Of a stretch of DNA of 9,412 nucleotides, positions 5,553 to 9,412 are shown piece by piece. This DNA is from Akkermansiaceae bacterium UBA7890. Its GTDB lineage: Bacteria; Verrucomicrobiota; Verrucomicrobiia; Verrucomicrobiales; Akkermansiaceae. The DNA lies in NCBI GenBank assembly GCA_002501065.1, contig DLRK01000077.1:34884-44295 (forward strand), read 5' to 3'. Numbering within the stretch: the stretch's first letter is position 1; each line of letters begins with the position of its first letter. The notes under the pieces were generated by a model. It saw nothing but the letters and a program-made list of their open reading frames with translations, did no database searches and was not told the DNA's origin. The position numbers and the translations under genes were made by a program.

Positions 5553-7997
5553 TTACAACCCCGTCGTCACCCGGTCCGCTTCCGGTGAATCCATGATCTT
5601 GCGGCCACTGCGAATGGCCGCGCGAACCTCCTGCTCGATGCGATTATACTTTTCCTGGTGGGCTTTGCGCCGGGCATCGGCGGCATGCAGGGTGGCGAAG
5701 CCGGGCATGTCGGCACGCGGCAGCTCGGCCAGGGACTTCTTCCCGGATTCGATAATGGCCAGCAACTCGGCCCGCGCGGCCTTGTCTTTTGCCCGGTCCA
5801 GGCACGGGCTCTTCTCCGGCCGGTCGAAACTGACCACCGGCCCGGTGTAATGAAGCGCGTTACCCAGTTCTCCTACGGAATACCCGGTGAGATTCATGAA
5901 CCGCCTGGTCTCGGCATCGCTGAGTGGATTGCGTCCCGGTGCGCCCCGGCTCCGTGCCGAATAACCCGTCGGATAATACGGGGCGTTGAGATCGATCCAC
6001 GTGATCAGCCGGTGCAAGCTCTCGTCGTCCAGCTTGACATCTTCGTGCCCCTGCCTGAGCAACTTGATCAGCGGGCTGGTGTGCGACCCCCAGGACTTTG
6101 CCGGGAGGTGGGCGGCCGGTCCCGCGCCGATCGCCCCGGTCCAACCCTTGCTCTGCAGTTCACTGTATGATGCGTTGAAGGCAAAGTCCTTGTCGCCAGC
6201 GAGAATGATCTTTTTCCCACCCTCGTCGTCAAAGTCATGACATGCGACGCAATGCTTATCCAGCACGGGTTGGATTTCGGACAGGTAGTTGAACCGGCGC
6301 GGTTCACCCAGCCAGGGTTTCAATTTGCTGGGCGGTCGCTTCTGCGCGAGGAAAGAGCGACTGGGTTCGGGCACCTGCATCCGCGACTCGTGGCACCCGA
6401 CGCATCCCCGGACTTCCCCCGAATGGATCGACGTTCCCGAGCGCATGCTCTGCACCATCATCTGGTTTTCGTCGAGTAGCTGAAAGTAAACGAATCGATC
6501 GGACGGCACCAGAAGCGAAGCGCTGCCGTCATTCTCCACCGGTGCGGTGCCGAGGATGGTTTTGGCAATGAAGCCCGACCATCCGATCGCAGCCTCCTGG
6601 TGTCCCAGCGCCCGCCAGATGTGCCCCGCCTTCCCCTGCTTGCTGTTGGCCTCGACCACCCGCACATACTTGATCGACCCCGGTTCCAGCCCGTCCATGT
6701 GCGTGCCCTCGTAGACGTTCTGGATATAGAAGTGGCCATCGTTGTTTTCGTAATCACGGGTGGAGGCGATGGCGATCGGCCGGGGATACGGCGCGAGCGG
6801 CATGGGATCGTAACAACCGGGATCTTCCGCGTAGAGTTTCACCTCGTTGCCATCGAGGTCACCCAGGCAGATCACCGCGGGCGATCTGCGGTCCGGCGCC
6901 ACCACGTACAAAAACTGCGTATTGTTGAGCGGAAAAGGGGTGCCGTACCAGGGACGCACGCTATTCAGATCGTCATTCCACTTGTGCAGGCGCAGGTTGT
7001 GATCGGTGGGCAACAGGGCCTGCGCCTTTTCCGGCCAGATCTCGTACATCGACTGCCGGCCCTTCTTCTCCTTGGTTCTGCCCAGCATGACCTTCTCCGG
7101 ATTCTCGAAGCGGCGAATCGTTTCCGGTGGCCAGCAGCGGACAATGGGGCCACGTCCATCGACCGTTTCGCCCGTATCCAGCACCGCCATCGCGCCCCCC
7201 AGCGATCCGTGATGGGTGCCGAGAATGCAGATAATCCGCCCGTTCGGCATCATGCGCGAAGTCCAGGGAGACGCCGGGTGCGCGGTGTTGTTGCCATATA
7301 CGATGGCCTGGTTGGTGCCATCGGGGTTGGCGACCCAGAAGCCGTGCCCATCGCCGAAGTTACGGTCCACGTAATCCCAGCGGCTGTACAATATGCGGCC
7401 GTCCGGCGTAAGCGAGAGCTCATTTTCGTGCACCGTACTACGGGTGATCTGGTGGATGTTCGCACCGTCTCCATCCATGCGGAACATCTGCGGCACAAGC
7501 TGCCCGGCACAGGGCACGATCTTTAAATCGCGGGTGGAACAGAACGCAATCTTCCCATCCGGCAGGTAAATGGGATCCACATCGTAGACGTCGGGCGCAA
7601 AGGTGAGTTGCTTCGGTTCGACCTCCCCGCCGCCGGCAAACAAGGTCGCGGGATTCACCTCGATTTCGTAAATGTGGAACATGTCACGCGAATCCTCGCA
7701 CATGGAAAACACAATGCGCCGACCATCAAAGTGTACGCAGGGCCGCCGAATGATACCCTTGGGCGCGCTGACCAATACCCGGGTTTTTCCCGTGCCCGGA
7801 TCCAGCACCTTGAGCTGAGTTCCCATGCGCGAGAACGAGGACGGCCGCATGTAACTATGGGTGCCGTCCCGGTCGGGACCGCGCACCGTAAACAGGATGG
7901 GGGTGTTGCCCAGGACCGCCCGGGAATTGAGCTCCGCGTGAGTTGAAGAGATCCCCGCCAGGATCATCATGGCCAGCACTAACCCGATTATTTTCAT
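5553..7997 (-). CDS. HzsA-related exported protein with WD40-like propeller and two c-type haem motifs
   Basis: An exported protein of 814 residues from the chosen ATG. The signal peptide MKIIGLVLAMMILAGISS ends near THA|ELN. The N-terminal half has propeller-type repeats: PIYLPDGKIAFCSTRD, ELSLTPDGRILYSRWD and SRMMPNGRIICILG. The family resembles the middle domain of hydrazine synthase alpha subunit, a domain widespread in Planctomycetes and Verrucomicrobia that do not perform anammox. Two haem c attachment motifs follow: C532-V-G-C-H536 (6404-6390) and C583-V-A-C-H587 (6251-6237), the second within a cytochrome-like stretch, QPVLDKHCVACHDFDD. The last 80 residues are charged and helical. 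The frame can be extended to a GTG at 8066, but the ATG at 7997 gives a clean signal peptide, with GAAG 5 nt upstream as a weak ribosome site. No HzsB or HzsC partner is visible, so hydrazine synthesis is not supported; an electron-transfer or binding role outside the cytoplasm is only a guess. Confidence 0.85.
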   Translation of the reverse strand: MKIIGLVLAMMILAGISSTHAELNSRAVLGNTPILFTVRGPDRDGTHSYMRPSSFSRMGTQLKVLDPGTGKTRVLVSAPKGIIRRPCVHFDGRRIVFSMCEDSRDMFHIYEIEVNPATLFAGGGEVEPKQLTFAPDVYDVDPIYLPDGKIAFCSTRDLKIVPCAGQLVPQMFRMDGDGANIHQITRSTVHENELSLTPDGRILYSRWDYVDRNFGDGHGFWVANPDGTNQAIVYGNNTAHPASPWTSRMMPNGRIICILGTHHGSLGGAMAVLDTGETVDGRGPIVRCWPPETIRRFENPEKVMLGRTKEKKGRQSMYEIWPEKAQALLPTDHNLRLHKWNDDLNSVRPWYGTPFPLNNTQFLYVVAPDRRSPAVICLGDLDGNEVKLYAEDPGCYDPMPLAPYPRPIAIASTRDYENNDGHFYIQNVYEGTHMDGLEPGSIKYVRVVEANSKQGKAGHIWRALGHQEAAIGWSGFIAKTILGTAPVENDGSASLLVPSDRFVYFQLLDENQMMVQSMRSGTSIHSGEVRGCVGCHESRMQVPEPSRSFLAQKRPPSKLKPWLGEPRRFNYLSEIQPVLDKHCVACHDFDDEGGKKIILAGDKDFAFNASYSELQSKGWTGAIGAGPAAHLPAKSWGSHTSPLIKLLRQGHEDVKLDDESLHRLITWIDLNAPYYPTGYSARSRGAPGRNPLSDAETRRFMNLTGYSVGELGNALHYTGPVVSFDRPEKSPCLDRAKDKAARAELLAIIESGKKSLAELPRADMPGFATLHAADARRKAHQEKYNRIEQEVRAAIRSGRKIMDSPEADRVTTGL

Positions 7998-8007
7998 GGT
8001 GTCTTCA

Positions 8008-8021
8008 AATTTCGCGAAATT
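8008..8021. promoter_or_regulatory. 14-bp perfect palindrome in the leader of the HzsA-related gene
   Basis: AATTTCGCGAAATT is its own reverse complement and ends 11 bp upstream of the ATG at 7997. Position and symmetry fit an operator or a small RNA stem over the ribosome site. A 14-bp palindrome is expected about once in a window of this size, so chance is a real alternative. Confidence 0.3.
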
Positions 8022-8338
8022 ACCTGCCGATACGTCGCGGGGGAATCCCTGGCGAGCGAAAACCACGGCGTTGCCGCAATTTGGTCAACTGGGGACCTCA
8101 TCAGGCGGTTTATTAAACGGACTGTCCCATAGAGACTTTTCATGTCCTTCGCCACTTCGGCCCCTTTCGTCTGTGGGCGCGAACACGGATTACGGAAAAA
8201 CAAGGTTGTTGCACCGGGAACGGGCAGAAGCAGTCCGAAAGAACCTGCAAAGACGGCGAACCCGTTTCCGCGAAGTTCTGGAACAGCAAAGCCGAAGAGG
8301 TTGATACACGGGAAGAAGCCAGGTAGTCGCCCCCACTT

Positions 8339-8365
8339 CCCTGTCTCAGGGTGCAGGAAACAGGG
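8339..8365 (-). terminator. Stem-loop downstream of the CotH/small-ORF region
   Basis: On the minus strand CCCTGTTTC (8365-8357) pairs with GAGACAGGG (8347-8339), giving nine pairs including one G-U, around a 9-nt loop. It starts 7 nt after the TAA at 8375-8373. It could end transcription or protect the 3' end of the upstream message. There is no following T-run, so intrinsic termination is uncertain. Confidence 0.35.
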
Positions 8366-8372
8366 CGCGAAG

Positions 8373-8483
8373 TTACTTCACGCTGAACCGGAAGAAGGCG
8401 GCGTTATTGCCAGGAAATCCTTTTTCCGCCCTGAATTCATGGAACTTCAGGAACCGCGGCAGCTGGGGGTGCAAACAGCGCAT
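8373..8483 (-). other. Small ORF or remnant of a gene 3' end (36 codons)
   Basis: From the ATG at 8483 a 36-codon frame ends in GNNAAFFRFSVK then TAA. The frame stays open upstream to a TGA about 175 bp before the stop codon, inside the end of the CotH gene, and is shifted by +1 relative to that gene. The ending resembles the FFRxxV-type C-termini of many secreted Verrucomicrobial proteins, so this may be the displaced tail of a longer protein rather than an independent gene. No ribosome binding site is evident. It could equally be a chance frame; I do not recognise a family. Confidence 0.22.
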
Positions 8484-8532
8484 ATGGCTGTCCGGGAAAA
8501 AGCGGGCAGTGACCTTGTCAGTCGCAAGTGGA

Positions 8533-9412
8533 TTATTCCAACGGTCGATTCGCTGCGCCGGGGGTCGGAGTCAGTTCCTTCCAGGGACCCTGCAAACTTC
8601 CGAGGGGCCCTGAGGATACATCAGATTTCTGGGCGCCGAACTCCACTTTGTCCACAAGCACGTTCCGGTGAACAAGCGTAACCGATTCACCTTTTATCGA
8701 TAATTTGAAGTTCGCATGGAGTCCGGTGTCGCCGCCATCTTCATCGGCCCAGATCACGAGATATTTGCCGACTTCCAGAACTGTGCCGGAAGGAATCTGC
8801 CACTTGAACATGTTCTCCGGATTGTCACTGAGGTACATCCCGGACAAGTCAACGTCTGCATCGCCGTGATTGAACAACTCGATCCAGTCCTCCATCTCGC
8901 CCTGGGGGTCCTTCTGACTTTTCTTGTTGGAGGCCAGAATTTCGTTAATCGCAACCGAAGGCTTTGGTCCACTGGTTGTCACGGAGAGAGCTTCCGTTTT
9001 GCTTGATACGTTTTCGATACTTGCGACTCGCTTGATCTCATCGTGAGCCAGCAGAAAAGCACTTCGGTCCTTCAGGAACTTGTAGAGGCCGGAAGCTGGC
9101 TTCTCGCCACTCGCAGCAGAAGTCATGGAATTAAATGCGTCGAAACTAGTGGCCGATCGAGTGTCCACCTTCATTTCTTCGAGCAGGAGACTTCGAAATT
9201 GCTGGATGACCGGACCAATGGTTTCCGATTCCATCTTGAACTCGGCGATCGTCCTCACATATTGTAGATATTTTTGACGGTACGCTGGCACGGCAAGGAT
9301 CTTACTGCGCAACGGCATTCGCTCACTATCCAGACCGATCAACGGATCAAGCGACGTATCACCGTGACCTCCACCGCCACCTGGTCGCCCACCTGGTCGT
9401 CCACCTGGTCGT
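8533..9412 (-). CDS. CotH-type protein with C-terminal lamin-tail domain; N-terminus beyond window
   Basis: The frame is open to the right edge, so the start and the kinase-like CotH core are missing; 292 residues are visible. First comes a glycine-rich linker, RPGGRPGGRPGGGGGHG (9411-9361). Next is the C-terminal part of a CotH-like domain (LRSKILAVPAYRQKYLQYVR, then IGPVIQQFRSLL and KVDTRSATSFDAF), about 9348-9040. A lamin-tail domain fills 8955-8536, with characteristic INEILASN, EDWIELFNHG, VDLSGMYLSD, KWQIPSGT, NFKLSIKGE and the ending PTPGAAN. Known CotH proteins are atypical protein kinases of spore coats or secreted proteins; lamin-tail domains are found on secreted bacterial proteins, often enzymes, with an unclear binding role. 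The product is probably exported. G+C near 50% in sampled lines is lower than in the left half of the window. The family assignment is good although the core is not seen. Confidence 0.85.
   Translation of the reverse strand, partial: RPGGRPGGRPGGGGGHGDTSLDPLIGLDSERMPLRSKILAVPAYRQKYLQYVRTIAEFKMESETIGPVIQQFRSLLLEEMKVDTRSATSFDAFNSMTSAASGEKPASGLYKFLKDRSAFLLAHDEIKRVASIENVSSKTEALSVTTSGPKPSVAINEILASNKKSQKDPQGEMEDWIELFNHGDADVDLSGMYLSDNPENMFKWQIPSGTVLEVGKYLVIWADEDGGDTGLHANFKLSIKGESVTLVHRNVLVDKVEFGAQKSDVSSGPLGSLQGPWKELTPTPGAANRPLE
9377..9412 (-). repeat. Three 12-bp tandem repeats encoding RPGG
   Basis: Units 9377-9388, 9389-9400 and 9401-9412 read CCACCTGGTCGY on the plus strand, differing only at the last base (C, T, T). 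They encode RPGG units in the CotH protein linker and reach the window edge, so the array is probably longer. Near-identity at synonymous positions points to recent slippage or expansion. Confidence 0.8.

Larger units (their letters stand above)
7998..8532. other. 535-bp intergenic gap without a confident gene
   Basis: This stretch lies between the CotH/lamin-tail stop and the HzsA-related start, both minus-strand. Short open frames on both strands cross it (for example plus 7969-8304 and plus 8142-8681), but they overlap neighbouring genes, have basic low-information translations and lack good start signals. It should contain the promoter of the HzsA-related gene; a TTGACC at 8088-8083 (minus) is a good -35 but has no fitting -10. 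Supported contents are a palindrome, a stem-loop and one possible small ORF, listed separately. Confidence 0.6.

Noticed and set aside
6600..7526. 308-residue plus-strand frame opposite the HzsA-related gene
   Set aside because: It is antisense to a well-supported gene with haem motifs, and has histidine- and arginine-rich shadow composition.
5553..7997. True hydrazine synthase and anammox metabolism
   Set aside because: Only an HzsA-like protein is present, with no HzsB/HzsC or hydrazine dehydrogenase nearby; the domain is widespread outside anammox bacteria.
7969..8304. 112-residue plus-strand frame with a charged helical tail
   Set aside because: It overlaps the signal peptide region of the HzsA-related gene and has no family resemblance or ribosome site.
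8142..8681. 179-residue plus-strand frame across the gap and CotH end
   Set aside because: It overlaps the lamin-tail domain on the opposite strand; its basic, low-complexity translation shows no motif.
1..9412. CRISPR arrays, tRNA or rRNA genes, transposases, integrases
   Set aside because: No spaced direct repeats, RNA-gene signatures, terminal inverted repeats or transposase motifs were found on reading the window.

Overview
The window looks like a chromosomal segment from a PVC-superphylum bacterium, more likely Verrucomicrobiota than Planctomycetota. That inference rests on gene content: a secreted S1 sulfatase with a C-terminal EF-hand, a GH16 glycanase, a PQQ-type propeller of the WxQFRGP class, an HzsA-related di-haem protein and a CotH/lamin-tail protein. 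No rRNA, tRNA, CRISPR array, insertion sequence or phage gene was seen.

Layout. Positions 1-1687 (minus) hold a secreted iduronate-2-sulfatase-like sulfatase that runs off the left edge. A 152-bp divergent region separates it from 1840-3039 (plus), a secreted GH16 glycoside hydrolase. This is followed 25 bp later by 3065-3958 (plus), a one-domain voltage-gated cation channel of the NaChBac/NavAb type. A convergent junction at 3959-4117 leads to three co-oriented minus-strand genes for exported proteins: a PQQ-like beta-propeller (4118-5407), an HzsA-related protein with two CxxCH haem motifs (5553-7997), and the 3' part of a CotH-type protein with a lamin-tail domain (8533 to the right edge). 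The last two are separated by 535 bp without a convincing gene, apart from a possible small ORF or gene remnant.

How the genes fit together. The sulfatase and GH16 enzyme fit exported degradation of a sulfated or beta-linked polysaccharide (inference). The channel sits in the same transcription direction as the GH16 gene. Its selectivity filter is TLEDWTD, close to the calcium-selective engineered filter of CavAb, so a natural calcium-permeable channel is the most interesting lead here. The right half encodes a set of exported propeller, cytochrome and CotH-like proteins that are common in these phyla but poorly characterised. Sampled lines suggest G+C near 70% on the left and nearer 50-55% over much of the right, with the change around the convergent junction near 4.0-4.1 kb; the HzsA-related gene is mixed.
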